Origin: DAOLCO01 sp964612555
Lineage (GTDB): Bacteria; Bdellovibrionota_C; UBA2361; SZUA-149; DAOLCO01
Direction: 5' to 3'
Assembly (NCBI GenBank): GCA_964612555.1
Contig: CAZTBW010000001.1
Span: 353,549 to 417,548, forward strand
Length of the DNA: 64,000 nt
Positions 42,623-50,663 of the stretch are shown piece by piece (position 1 is the stretch's first letter; each line of letters starts with the position of its first letter). The notes beneath the pieces are model-generated. The model did not search any database, was not told the DNA's origin, and worked only from the letters and a program-made list of their open reading frames with translations. The translations under genes were made by a program, and so were the position numbers.

Positions 42623-43174
42623 CTACTTCTTGCTTACTTCTTCAATATAAATATTCTCATTAGTGTAGGGACAAATCTCTGAAGCAATCTTCATGGCGTG
42701 CCCCACTATCTCTTTTGCATCCATCTCTGGCACCGCACGATATAAGGCACGTGCCGCTGAAAGAGCGTAGGTACCACCTGAGCCAATTGCCATGATTCCA
42801 TCATCAGGTTGAATGACATCACCGGCACCGCTCAGGAGAAATAATTGCTCAGAGTCACCTACTATTAACATCGCTTCAAGTCTTCTTAAAAACTTGTCCG
42901 ACCTCCAGTCTTTGGCAAGTTCAATTGCTGCACGAGATAACACCCCGCCCGATTCAGAGTACTTTGCTTCAAATCTCTCAAAAAGTGTAAAGGCATCTGC
43001 GGCTGCTCCGGCAAACCCTGCAAGCACTGCCCCATCACCAATCTGTTTTACCTTTCGGGCACCGTGCTTAACTATCATACTCTGCAAGGTAACCTGACCG
43101 TCTCCTCCAATGGCAAGCACACCCTTGTTTCTCACAGCTAAAATTGTAGTACTTTTAAAAACTTGATCTTGCAT
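42623..43174 (-). CDS. hslV: HslV peptidase subunit
   Basis: HslV is the proteasome-beta-like peptidase; its N-terminal Thr is exposed by processing. The 183-residue protein has STTILAVRNKG (probable catalytic Thr-9), GGDGQVTLQSMIVKHGARKV, GFAGAAADAFTLFERFE, DWRSDKFLRRLEAM and AIGSGGTYALSAARAL. The eight-residue leader before the Thr is normal. It is the first gene of hslVU. Confidence 0.95.
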   Translation of the reverse strand: MQDQVFKSTTILAVRNKGVLAIGGDGQVTLQSMIVKHGARKVKQIGDGAVLAGFAGAAADAFTLFERFEAKYSESGGVLSRAAIELAKDWRSDKFLRRLEAMLIVGDSEQLFLLSGAGDVIQPDDGIMAIGSGGTYALSAARALYRAVPEMDAKEIVGHAMKIASEICPYTNENIYIEEVSKK

Positions 43175-43511
43175 TGTCTATATATTTACTATCTTTTTAT
43201 TTGCTTCGTCGCTAATTGATATAATCACGCACGAAGCAAATAGCAATTTTTCAAACAATGGGAACTCTGAATTTATTTTCAATAAACTACTGTAGGGGTA
43301 GGGCTTGCCCCTACCCGTTGATTCTGTCGGTTTCTATGGAGTTATTCGATTTTAAGAAGATTTACACGGGTAGGGGCAAGCCCTACCCCTACAGATATTG
43401 TTCAAAATCACGCACTATTTTTTCACCCCTACCCGGAGTGATTTATATTATATATCTTTTGTTTAGTTAAAATATATTAATTCCTTAGATAATCAGTCAC
43501 AAAAAATATTT
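43175..43511. other. Gene-free interval with inverted repeat element
   Basis: These 337 bases separate the divergent hslV and pepP genes. The main content is the inverted repeat at 43290-43394. Promoters of both genes should lie here but I cannot place them with confidence. Confidence 0.6.
43290..43394. repeat. 29-bp inverted repeat element with self-complementary arms
   Basis: A perfect 29-bp inverted repeat (43290-43318 with 43366-43394) surrounds a 47-base spacer. Each arm is itself partly palindromic (GGGTAGG...CCTACCC). Similar GTAGGGG/CCCCTAC repeats are widespread in bacterial genomes as small repeat elements. It sits between hslV and pepP. Confidence 0.8.
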
Positions 43512-44837
43512 ATGAACACCTCTCCAAGACTTCAATGGGAAAATCGACTTGTCACAAGAAGAAAAAAATTTCTTCAGCATATAAAAAATGAAATTGCCAT
43601 TTTTCCTGCGTATCAGGAACGTCATATGACAAGAGATCAGAGTTACCCCTACGTACCCAGTTCAGATTTTTATTACCTCACCGGTTTTGAAGAAGATTCT
43701 GCGATTCTCGTTCTCAGAAACACTACTGGAATAAAAAGCGTACTCTATATAAAAGACAGAAACCCCGAACAGGAACGCTGGACAGGAGAGCGTCTGGGTA
43801 TAAGAAGAGCAAGAAGAAGATTCAAGGTCGATGATATACGTCCTATCGAAGATTTCAGAAAAGAATTCGGAACACTCGTCCATGGATGTCATGCGATACA
43901 CTACGCCCCGGGGAGTCATGAGGAACTTGATAACATCGTATGGAAATATCTTTCTTCTCACACCGCCCCTCAATTTGAACGACCTGCCGTGCTGAAAGAT
44001 TCAAGACTTATCACTTCACAAATGCGTCTTGTTAAAGACAAAGAGGAAGCTGGTTTCATAAGACGAGCAAGTGAGATTACCGCAAAAGCGCTCAAGGAAC
44101 TTGCCCCCTACATTCCCGGCATGAAAAATGAGAAACACTGTGCCGCCACTCTGGAAAGCCTGTTTGCCAAATACGGTGGACAAGGAACTGCTTTTGAAAC
44201 AATTGTTGCTTCGGGAAAAAATGCAACGGTTCTCCACCATCGACCTTCCTTCTCACCCATCTGGAAACGTGACCTTGTCTTAATTGACTGTGGAACAAAA
44301 TTTAAAAACTATTCAGGTGATATTTCAAGAGTGTTTCCTGCTTCCGGTACTTTCACTGCAATTCAGGCAGAGGTGTACGATGCGGTAGAAGAAGCTGTTA
44401 CGGATGCACTCACAAAAGCCCTGAGTGGTAACTGTCTCGATGACATTCACCAGGCTGCTGCAAAATCTCTCAGTCGAAGTCTTGTTGATCTCGGAGTAAT
44501 AAAAGGAAACCCCTCACACGTCTTCGCAAGAGGGCTATTCAAACCCTACTTCATGCATCGTACTGGTCACTGGCTCGGAATAGATGTTCATGACATTGCT
44601 CCTCAGCATCTCAATAAAGAGTTTGTTCCCTCACTACTCCATCCACTAGCTCCCGGAATGACATTCACCGTAGAACCTGGCTTATATTTCCCCCACGACG
44701 ACCTCTCTGTGCCCAAAGAACTAAGGGGAATCGGAATCCGTCTGGAAGAAAACATCCTCATCACCCCTAAGGGATATGAGGTTCTATCTAAAGACATCCC
44801 CCTTAACAGAAAGGAAATTGAGAAGATTATGGTGTAG
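43512..44837 (+). CDS. pepP: Xaa-Pro aminopeptidase (M24B)
   Basis: The enzyme releases N-terminal residues next to proline. The 441-residue protein has an AMP_N domain (about 1-150: QSYPYVPSSDFYYLTGF) and a pita-bread catalytic domain with the metal ligands in LIDCGTKFKNYSGDISRVFP (two Asp), MHRTGHWLGIDVHD (His), FTVEPGLYFP (Glu) and IRLEENILI (Glu). The ribosome site is weak. It is followed by a gene-free gap to the convergent ankyrin gene. Confidence 0.93.
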   Translation: MNTSPRLQWENRLVTRRKKFLQHIKNEIAIFPAYQERHMTRDQSYPYVPSSDFYYLTGFEEDSAILVLRNTTGIKSVLYIKDRNPEQERWTGERLGIRRARRRFKVDDIRPIEDFRKEFGTLVHGCHAIHYAPGSHEELDNIVWKYLSSHTAPQFERPAVLKDSRLITSQMRLVKDKEEAGFIRRASEITAKALKELAPYIPGMKNEKHCAATLESLFAKYGGQGTAFETIVASGKNATVLHHRPSFSPIWKRDLVLIDCGTKFKNYSGDISRVFPASGTFTAIQAEVYDAVEEAVTDALTKALSGNCLDDIHQAAAKSLSRSLVDLGVIKGNPSHVFARGLFKPYFMHRTGHWLGIDVHDIAPQHLNKEFVPSLLHPLAPGMTFTVEPGLYFPHDDLSVPKELRGIGIRLEENILITPKGYEVLSKDIPLNRKEIEKIMV

Positions 44838-44965
44838 GTCTGTACATGGGCACGACGTGATAAATTCTTGATAATCGAATCTTTAAAAAATCACCCGCTA
44901 CAAACAGAAAGACAAAAGTCTCTTTCTAACGAAAAAGAATGATGCCACGAAACATGTGGTGAGAG

Positions 44966-45007
44966 GAGAGAAAATTCCCTGGTCAAGGCGAAACATCGAC
45001 CAGGGAA
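44966..45007 (-). terminator. Probable terminator for the ankyrin gene
   Basis: A 10-bp stem (44975-44984 with 44998-45007) with a 13-base loop lies 25 bases past the stop of the ankyrin gene, and a T-rich stretch follows on the minus strand. It may also stop transcripts from pepP. Confidence 0.6.
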
Positions 45008-45031
45008 AGATTAAACCGTAAAATTGCAAAT

Positions 45032-45883
45032 TCAAGATGAGGGACTTGAGGTTTTTGCGTTCAAGAAATCGTCAATAAAATCAACGATCGTCTTACCCTT
45101 CCCCCCCATAATGGCAACATCACGTAGAGTATGACCTGCTGAGTTCCTAGCCTGTAAATCGGCACCTTCTTCCGCAAGGTATTTAAGGCAATCAAGATAC
45201 CTACCCTTGCGACTACGAACCACCAAGTGCATCAAAGTCTCATAACTAACTTTTGATTCGAAATCAAAGCCTTGACCATGTCGTGAACGTTCGCAGAGTT
45301 CCCGGAGACAGTCAAATGCACCTTCAGAAGCTGCTATCTCTATCGGAAGATAACCATCAACACTCGGGTGAAGCAAAAGAAATTCGCAGAGTTTCTTTTC
45401 TGCTACAAGAAGAAATTTAAGACAATCCAGGTGATCGCCCCGAACTACGTAATGAAATACATTGTAACGACTGTCATCTTCAGGGTGCAGCTCATAATTC
45501 AAAATATTTGGAGCAGAAGTAGCAGATTCCGCGTCAAGACGTGTCTTTATCTGGTATGCCAATCTGAGAATATTAAACAACCCAAGCCTAGAGCTCTTCA
45601 ATTTAATATCAACAAACATCTGATGATATCGAATACCAAGAAAAGTGAACATACCATACAACTCGATTAACTCCGTTGCAGAAACTCCGTCAAACTCCTG
45701 AAGCGCTTTTTCAAGCGCATGAAGCGCTTCCGTCTCTTTGCGCCTGATGATCTTAAGTACGTCCTCATCAACAGAATGAGGAGTTTCGAAATTCGTACCG
45801 CCCCGAAGCGCATCTTCAATCGCAGACAATTTTTGCAAGACTTTTAAAACTCGCCTATTTTGTTCGTCATCGTGAAATTTCAT
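45032..45883 (-). CDS. Ankyrin-repeat protein
   Basis: The 283-residue protein has a helical N-terminal half (residues ~1-130) and three to four ankyrin-type repeats in the second half: NVFHYVVRGDHLDCLKFLL, LPIEIAASEGAFDCLREL, ETLMHLVVRSRKGRYLDCLKYLAEEGADL and AGHTLRDVAIMGGK. No signal peptide is seen, so it is probably cytosolic or an effector. GAGG lies 7 bases before the ATG. A leader with two alternative hairpins lies upstream. Partner proteins are unknown. Confidence 0.75.
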   Translation of the reverse strand: MKFHDDEQNRRVLKVLQKLSAIEDALRGGTNFETPHSVDEDVLKIIRRKETEALHALEKALQEFDGVSATELIELYGMFTFLGIRYHQMFVDIKLKSSRLGLFNILRLAYQIKTRLDAESATSAPNILNYELHPEDDSRYNVFHYVVRGDHLDCLKFLLVAEKKLCEFLLLHPSVDGYLPIEIAASEGAFDCLRELCERSRHGQGFDFESKVSYETLMHLVVRSRKGRYLDCLKYLAEEGADLQARNSAGHTLRDVAIMGGKGKTIVDFIDDFLNAKTSSPSS

Positions 45884-46301
45884 TTTAAAACCTCAAAAAG
45901 TTTGTAAACTTAAAAAACAAAAAAGGAGAAAAACCTTAATTTCTCTCCTACCACAACAAGTTCAGTGGTGGAGTTACTTTCTACCCACTTTTTAATGAAA
46001 GATGCCCATTAGTAACATAGAAGAATTTGAAGTACAAATTTAGTAGTAAATAACTATATCGCTGAAATCTTGTTCCTCTTTTCAAATAGTCCTTAATATT
46101 TAGAAGGTTATAAAATAATATGTCTTAAGACTAAGAACATTATCATAAATAACTTAACTATTTAATATAACTAACTAAATTAAAAAACCTAAATAAAATA
46201 ACGCTTGCCTCCCATTTTTCTTGAAGCAAATAATCTAAAACTGTCGATAACATATAGAAATAGTGTTTGTTTAAACGGTTTTTAAACGGAGCCTCCTTCT
46301 A
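45884..46301. other. AT-rich gene-free interval with leader structure
   Basis: These 418 bases separate the divergent ankyrin and small secreted-protein genes. The part next to the ankyrin gene carries the alternative hairpins at 45924-45973. The remainder (about 46000-46260) is very AT-rich and likely contains promoters; no gene is visible. Confidence 0.55.
45914..45973 (-). promoter_or_regulatory. Attenuator-like leader with mutually exclusive hairpins
   Basis: On the minus strand a 9-bp stem with one bulge (45965-45973 with 45945-45954) is followed by a terminator-like stem (45944-45949 with 45924-45929) and then a T-rich run. The two stems share bases 45945-45949, so only one can form. 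This is the architecture of transcription attenuation or a riboswitch, about 40 bases before the ankyrin start. No known riboswitch class is recognised. Confidence 0.45.
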
Positions 46302-46601
46302 ATGAAAATTTCACAGATTAAATCACTTTCTTTTGCAGCACTTCTTGTGAGTGTTTTGTTTTGCAGCTCAGCTAGCGCTGATCAGAATCAAGAGCATACT
46401 CAGATCGCAAGAAACAAAGTGGAGGAGCAAAAACATCGCCCCAAAACTCAAGCCGACTATGAAAGGGAAGCCCGTGAAGCTAGCGATACCAACTACGACG
46501 AGTATTCAGATGAAGAGCTGGTGCAGGACAGCAATCGTTCCAATAGCGACTATGGCACCTACAGCTATGGGTCAACATCTTTTGGATTCCAGCCTAAATA
46601 G
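46302..46601 (+). CDS. Small secreted acidic/Tyr-Ser-rich protein
   Basis: The 99-residue product has a clear signal peptide (MKISQIKSLSFAALLVSVLF ... SASA, cleavage near residue 26). The mature 73 residues are hydrophilic: first Gln/Lys/Glu-rich, then Asp/Ser/Tyr-rich low-complexity sequence ending YGSTSFGFQPK. It is probably disordered and periplasmic or secreted. No family is recognised. Its end is 16 bases from the end of the convergent next gene. Confidence 0.65.
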   Translation: MKISQIKSLSFAALLVSVLFCSSASADQNQEHTQIARNKVEEQKHRPKTQADYEREAREASDTNYDEYSDEELVQDSNRSNSDYGTYSYGSTSFGFQPK

Positions 46602-46617
46602 TCGGGACTCCAAACTC

Positions 46618-47598
46618 TTAACGTAAATGTATAATGTATCTGAAGTCCGGCTGGGCATCTGCGTCTGCCGGCGCTTTAACCCATAAATGGCTATTGATTC
46701 TTGCAGGAAGTGCTTTTGTTTTTATCCTGCCAAACAAATCTCTCACAAGAGGACTGATATTGTTGCAACCTTCAGGGATACGACAACTGGTACCCCGGTG
46801 ATAGTAAAACTGTAGTGCTATTATATCCTCCTCCAATTCTGAAAAAGATACGTTATTCGAATCTGAGTGAGAAAAAGATAAATAACTAAACCCCATATCC
46901 TGAGCATTCACAGGATCCAGCCCGACTGAAATTTCCTGAGTTCTTAATTCCGATTCAAGACAATTATTGGATGAAAGAACATCAATGAATTCTTTCATAA
47001 AATATACAACTTCAGCTTTACGCTCACCGGGTTTCCACAACACATCTGATTTTCTTGGTACGTAAGGACAGAGTGAACCAGAGATGGCAGGCACTGCCTC
47101 CTTACTCCATTTAAAATTCGGATTCTCAACTGTATAAGTAAGTGGCTTAAAAGAAATAAGATAAAATGGATTATAAATTTCCTCCCCCCTGAGACTTCTT
47201 CCCGCCATACTCCATGTTGGAAGATCAGCAGAGCGTAGATGCTGATAGTACCCATCCATTCCCCACCATCTGAGTTTACCCGCAATTTGTCCAAAAATCT
47301 TTTGAGAGGGCTGATAGATACCTCTCAAAAGTTTTTCCTGTTCCATAACCCGAGATTGTCTGAGAGATATAATTTCCTCTCTCGTCTGATAATCAAGATC
47401 GGGACTTAACTCTGGAGGAATTTTAATATACTTCTTGTCCTGAAACTCTCTAAGACCGTCAAAACACTCACCCACACAAAGCTGATTACTATGACCCACC
47501 ACCCTCGTATAAACCCCCACCCCCTGAATAATCAGCAGAATAAAAATAAGAGAACCAAAAAAGGTATTTAAAAACAGATCAAATCTGAAGAAAGACAT
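46618..47598 (-). CDS. Membrane-anchored extracytoplasmic protein, unknown
   Basis: The 326-residue product has one N-terminal membrane segment (residues ~12-30) and a large extracytoplasmic domain with cysteines (LCVGECFDG, GSLCPYVP, SCRIPEGCNN) that could form disulfides. The start ATG overlaps the preceding stop by one base (TGATG), indicating coupling with the small membrane protein upstream. No family is recognised; the single anchor and size could fit a pilus- or secretion-related exoprotein, but that is a guess. Confidence 0.6.
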   Translation of the reverse strand: MSFFRFDLFLNTFFGSLIFILLIIQGVGVYTRVVGHSNQLCVGECFDGLREFQDKKYIKIPPELSPDLDYQTREEIISLRQSRVMEQEKLLRGIYQPSQKIFGQIAGKLRWWGMDGYYQHLRSADLPTWSMAGRSLRGEEIYNPFYLISFKPLTYTVENPNFKWSKEAVPAISGSLCPYVPRKSDVLWKPGERKAEVVYFMKEFIDVLSSNNCLESELRTQEISVGLDPVNAQDMGFSYLSFSHSDSNNVSFSELEEDIIALQFYYHRGTSCRIPEGCNNISPLVRDLFGRIKTKALPARINSHLWVKAPADADAQPDFRYIIHLR

Positions 47599-47876
47599 CA
47601 GTCACTCTTGTTAAAGTAAGGTAAAAATAACTCATAAGAGGAATATAACCTAGCAAATCTTTCTAAACCAGTCTTCAAAATTAATAATAGCGCAAATACA
47701 AGCCACGGCAGGAACAAACGGGGGAGGAGAGGAATGTTTTGTATCTTTTGCGAAAACTCAAGCGGACTGAGGGCAAGTAGATCGTACAATACATAAACAA
47801 CCAAACATCCCGAGGGAGCCATTTGAGCAAAAGATACAAAACATTCCTCTCCCAGGCAGGCACAACCAACATCCAA
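47598..47876 (-). CDS. Small hydrophobic protein whose first half lies in an inverted repeat
   Basis: The 92-codon frame is hydrophobic throughout, with a clear membrane segment PRLFLPWLVFALLLILK (about residues 52-68). Its stop overlaps the start of the next gene (TGATG), which supports translation at least of the 3' half. Both arms of a 26-bp inverted repeat lie within the 5' two thirds of the frame, so the N-terminal half may derive from an inserted element and the original start may have been lost. Moderate to low confidence in the start. Confidence 0.4.
   Translation of the reverse strand: MDVGCACLGEECFVSFAQMAPSGCLVVYVLYDLLALSPLEFSQKIQNIPLLPRLFLPWLVFALLLILKTGLERFARLYSSYELFLPYFNKSD
47726..47852. 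repeat. 26-bp perfect inverted repeat
   Basis: 47726-47751 and 47827-47852 are perfect reverse complements with a 75-base spacer. The sequence is unrelated to the other hairpin elements of the window. It lies inside a small open frame. Confidence 0.8.
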
Positions 47877-47958
47877 TAACCAAACACATCACTAAAAGCA
47901 TCTGGCACATCCCCCTCAGCTACGCTATGCTACACACAAACTATTTACCACCTAAAAA

Positions 47959-48045
47959 ATGTTCAATCTAAAACTCATAAAATTCTTTGCCCTTCTCTAC
48001 CTTTTACTTCTTATCGTTGACATAACCCTGTTTTATACAAAATAA
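47959..48045 (+). CDS. 28-residue candidate membrane micropeptide before the pseudokinase
   Basis: A frame MFNLKLIKFFALLYLLLLIV followed by eight more residues ends 8 bases before the pseudokinase ATG. It encodes one hydrophobic helix with a basic N-terminus. No clear ribosome site is seen, and the pseudokinase itself also lacks one, so this may be a leader peptide that couples translation, or chance. Low confidence. Confidence 0.3.
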   Translation: MFNLKLIKFFALLYLLLLIVDITLFYTK

Positions 48046-48053
48046 CACACACC

Positions 48054-49787
48054 ATGAGTTCCATCTTCCCCAACATCAATGAAACTGTTCGTGATCGCTA
48101 TCATATAAAAAAAGAATCTGATGCAGGCTCAAACTCAAGAAGCTACAAAGCAGTTGATTCCAATACAGACTCACTGGTTAGCCTGAAGATTCAGCAGATT
48201 GATGAATCCGTCCTCCCATTACTTCCTGATATAAAATCCGAGGCGGAATATTTTAAAAAATGTGATTTCCCGAATATCGTAAAAATTAATGACGTATTTA
48301 TCGAAAAGGAACGCCTGATCATCTCCATGCACTATATTGAAGGACATAGTCTCATGTCTGCAAATAAAGAGCTTGGTACTTTCTCTGCCGAATATGTACA
48401 ACATATTGCCGAAGTGCTCCTTGAAGGTCTTATCTCACTTCACAAGGAAGGAATCGTTCATCAGAATATCAACCCCGCTCACATTCTTTTTGATACAAAG
48501 GGTAAAATCTGGTTAACTGATATTCTCTCAAGCCATAACTATGCGTTTACAAGGTTTAAAAGCCCAAAAAATATAAGCCTCCCTTATGTTCCGCCCGAAG
48601 TCTATAACCACTTCGAAACTGACACACGATGGGATATTTATTCTCTTGGAATGTGCTTGTTTTACGCTCTCACGGGAGACCTCCCCCAAGAAATAAAAAC
48701 CATGTTTACTTTCGGTCAGAAAAACGGGATTGACCCTAATAAATTCGGGCTTGAGATACCTCATAATCTTGCTCATGCGATTAAAAAAGCAACCTCTGCC
48801 AATCCTGCTGATCGTTTCCCCACCGCAGAATCATTTCTTGAAACTATCAGGAACCCTGAATTAATAAATCAGGAAATGCTTTTTTTTGACATGAGCTGTT
48901 ACAATTGTCTCTGCTGCAAGGAAGAAGTGAATGAAAAAGCCGGGGTTTGTGCTCTCTGCGAAAACCAATCTGCAAAACCAGACTCTCATGCCCTCTTCAT
49001 CTCATCCACTTCTGAACAGGGAACTTTGAAAGAAACGAGAAAAAATCTTAAAAATTTTCTCCAGACAGGCACTAACGCCAAAGAATTAAACGAAGCTGCA
49101 CTTGGGCAAAGACCCGTCCTGTTCTGCTCCGAGGAGTTATGTGAAAAAATACTTTTACATATGAAGGAGCACTCCCTTATTGGTAAAGAAAGAAAACGCT
49201 CTCTGACGAACCTTCTTCCGGCAGATATAAGTATTTTAATACTTATAATCTTTGCACTTTCAGTATATGCGCATCTTTTAATCAGCTCGGATTATCTTGT
49301 TACCGGGATCTTGATGTGTTCATCTCTTGCTTATTTCGGCTACAGCACACATGCTCGATCGCTCCTCACTTGCAGCACTCCCGGGTCACACGTCCCCGAT
49401 GAAATAAGAGACAAATTTGCTCCTTCCAGAAAATCGCTTTCTGTATCCAACATGCGAGTACTTTCGGGAAGAACGCTGCTCCTTGCCGAGCAGTTATACA
49501 AGATTCCGGAGCTGGATTCTTTTCAACTTTCGAGACTGCTTTTACATATGAATAAGACTCTTGAATCTGTTTCAAAAATACACCAGACAATTACGACGAC
49601 CACCGCAGTTAAGCAGAGCAGCGATCACCCCTCCCAGCTTGCAGAGTTCAGAAGGGCATTACACAAGAATTTCCTGAGCATTCTAAAAATTTACGAACTG
49701 CTTACCGCACTGAAGATTCACTCCCTCACAAAACCAGACCACATAGAAGAGTTCCATCTGGAGGAAAAGGTAGATCAGATTATCTAG
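48054..49787 (+). CDS. Serine/threonine pseudokinase with cysteine cluster and membrane segments
   Basis: Residues ~15-270 form a protein-kinase fold: Lys-45 (VSLKIQ) is kept, but the catalytic loop reads HQNINPAH (136-143), so the HRD Asp, the loop Lys and the Mg-binding Asn are all replaced; the DFG Asp is kept as TDIL (Asp-156). The glycine loop is degenerate. YVPPEVY and WDIYSLGMCLFYALTG follow as in the C-lobe. A cysteine cluster CYNCLCC...CALC (about 282-302) suggests a zinc ribbon. Two membrane segments lie at about 390-430, with a helical tail after. It is probably a catalytically dead, membrane-bound scaffold. It is convergent with the flagellar block. Confidence 0.8.
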   Translation: MSSIFPNINETVRDRYHIKKESDAGSNSRSYKAVDSNTDSLVSLKIQQIDESVLPLLPDIKSEAEYFKKCDFPNIVKINDVFIEKERLIISMHYIEGHSLMSANKELGTFSAEYVQHIAEVLLEGLISLHKEGIVHQNINPAHILFDTKGKIWLTDILSSHNYAFTRFKSPKNISLPYVPPEVYNHFETDTRWDIYSLGMCLFYALTGDLPQEIKTMFTFGQKNGIDPNKFGLEIPHNLAHAIKKATSANPADRFPTAESFLETIRNPELINQEMLFFDMSCYNCLCCKEEVNEKAGVCALCENQSAKPDSHALFISSTSEQGTLKETRKNLKNFLQTGTNAKELNEAALGQRPVLFCSEELCEKILLHMKEHSLIGKERKRSLTNLLPADISILILIIFALSVYAHLLISSDYLVTGILMCSSLAYFGYSTHARSLLTCSTPGSHVPDEIRDKFAPSRKSLSVSNMRVLSGRTLLLAEQLYKIPELDSFQLSRLLLHMNKTLESVSKIHQTITTTTAVKQSSDHPSQLAEFRRALHKNFLSILKIYELLTALKIHSLTKPDHIEEFHLEEKVDQII

Positions 49788-49837
49788 TCCTTCGAGTCGA
49801 GGCACTAGGATTATTTTTAAAAAAGGGGAAGGTCTTT

Positions 49838-50356
49838 CTATATCCCGTCTTCGTTTTCAATTAAGCCCACATCACCAAGACTTTTAATGGTTCTTTTTTC
49901 CTTGAATGCTTTGGGAAGATTGATATCAGAAGCTTTTTTTGAAGCATCAACAAGCATTAGCGAGAACTGTTTGAGCTTTTTTTGACAATCGACAAGCGTA
50001 TGCTGAAATTCAACCGTATTCATTTCTGAAGTTGTTTTGGAACACACCTGTGTCCCGGAAGACAAGTCTGCACATGCTCTTATATAGGCAAGATGATTTT
50101 GAATTTCATTAATGAGTTTGGAACCCTCTTTACCTAACATTCCCGGATAATCGGCAGCCTGAGGAAGTGCCACTCCAGCCTGTTTTAAAACCAAAGTTAC
50201 TTTATCCTTCATGCTTCGGGGAGATCGTGTTCCCTTACCGTTCCTGCCCATTCTGATAAACAGGGCGGTACTTCCAATAAAAAGCAGGACAATAAAGGCT
50301 GCAAAAAGCTCCACTACATGTCCTTCCATATAATTTGATATGCTTTCAAAATCCAT
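49838..50356 (-). CDS. Single-pass membrane protein at the end of the flagellar operon, unknown
   Basis: The ATG at 50354-50356 gives 172 residues beginning MDFESISNYMEGHVVELFAA, with a membrane segment at about 16-34; a longer frame opens with GTG at 50413. After a basic stretch the rest is helical and soluble (about 60-150). No family is recognised. Position after motE suggests a flagella-associated role, but this is inference. Confidence 0.55.
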   Translation of the reverse strand: MDFESISNYMEGHVVELFAAFIVLLFIGSTALFIRMGRNGKGTRSPRSMKDKVTLVLKQAGVALPQAADYPGMLGKEGSKLINEIQNHLAYIRACADLSSGTQVCSKTTSEMNTVEFQHTLVDCQKKLKQFSLMLVDASKKASDINLPKAFKEKRTIKSLGDVGLIENEDGI

Positions 50357-50419
50357 ACCCCGACCTATCGACCCTGAAAAGATAAAACTTGATCGGCAAT
50401 TAATTAAGGACACAATGGC

Positions 50420-50620
50420 TTAACAGAACACCCGATTTCTCAAAGAAATATAGCCACATACGGCAAGGGTACCCCCCGGAAGTAAAGACCAGAGAGTTAT
50501 AAGAAAGGCAAACTCGAACCTCGAAAGCTGAAGCGATTGCAGATACTCCAAGTATCTGAACCCATTATAAATTTTATATTTTATACTCTGTAGCATAGAA
50601 TTTAATACCGCTAACATCAC
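50420..50620 (-). CDS. Small one-pass membrane protein, unknown
   Basis: The 66-codon frame opens GTG-ATG, and AGAGGG lies 4-5 bases before the ATG. One membrane segment FEFAFLITLWSLLPGGTLAV is at about residues 36-56, with a basic N-terminal part and a short tail. It lies in the 250-base gap between motE and the single-pass membrane gene in the same direction. Plausible real gene, no family recognised. Confidence 0.45.
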   Translation of the reverse strand: MMLAVLNSMLQSIKYKIYNGFRYLEYLQSLQLSRFEFAFLITLWSLLPGGTLAVCGYISLRNRVFC

Positions 50621-50663
50621 CGCCCTCTAGTCAGCACTCAGAGTAATTTTACTTCACTACAAC

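Noticed and set aside
47681..47908. Alternative minus-strand frame of 75 codons
   Set aside because: It overlaps the inverted repeat and lacks the TGATG coupling that supports the frame ending at 47598.
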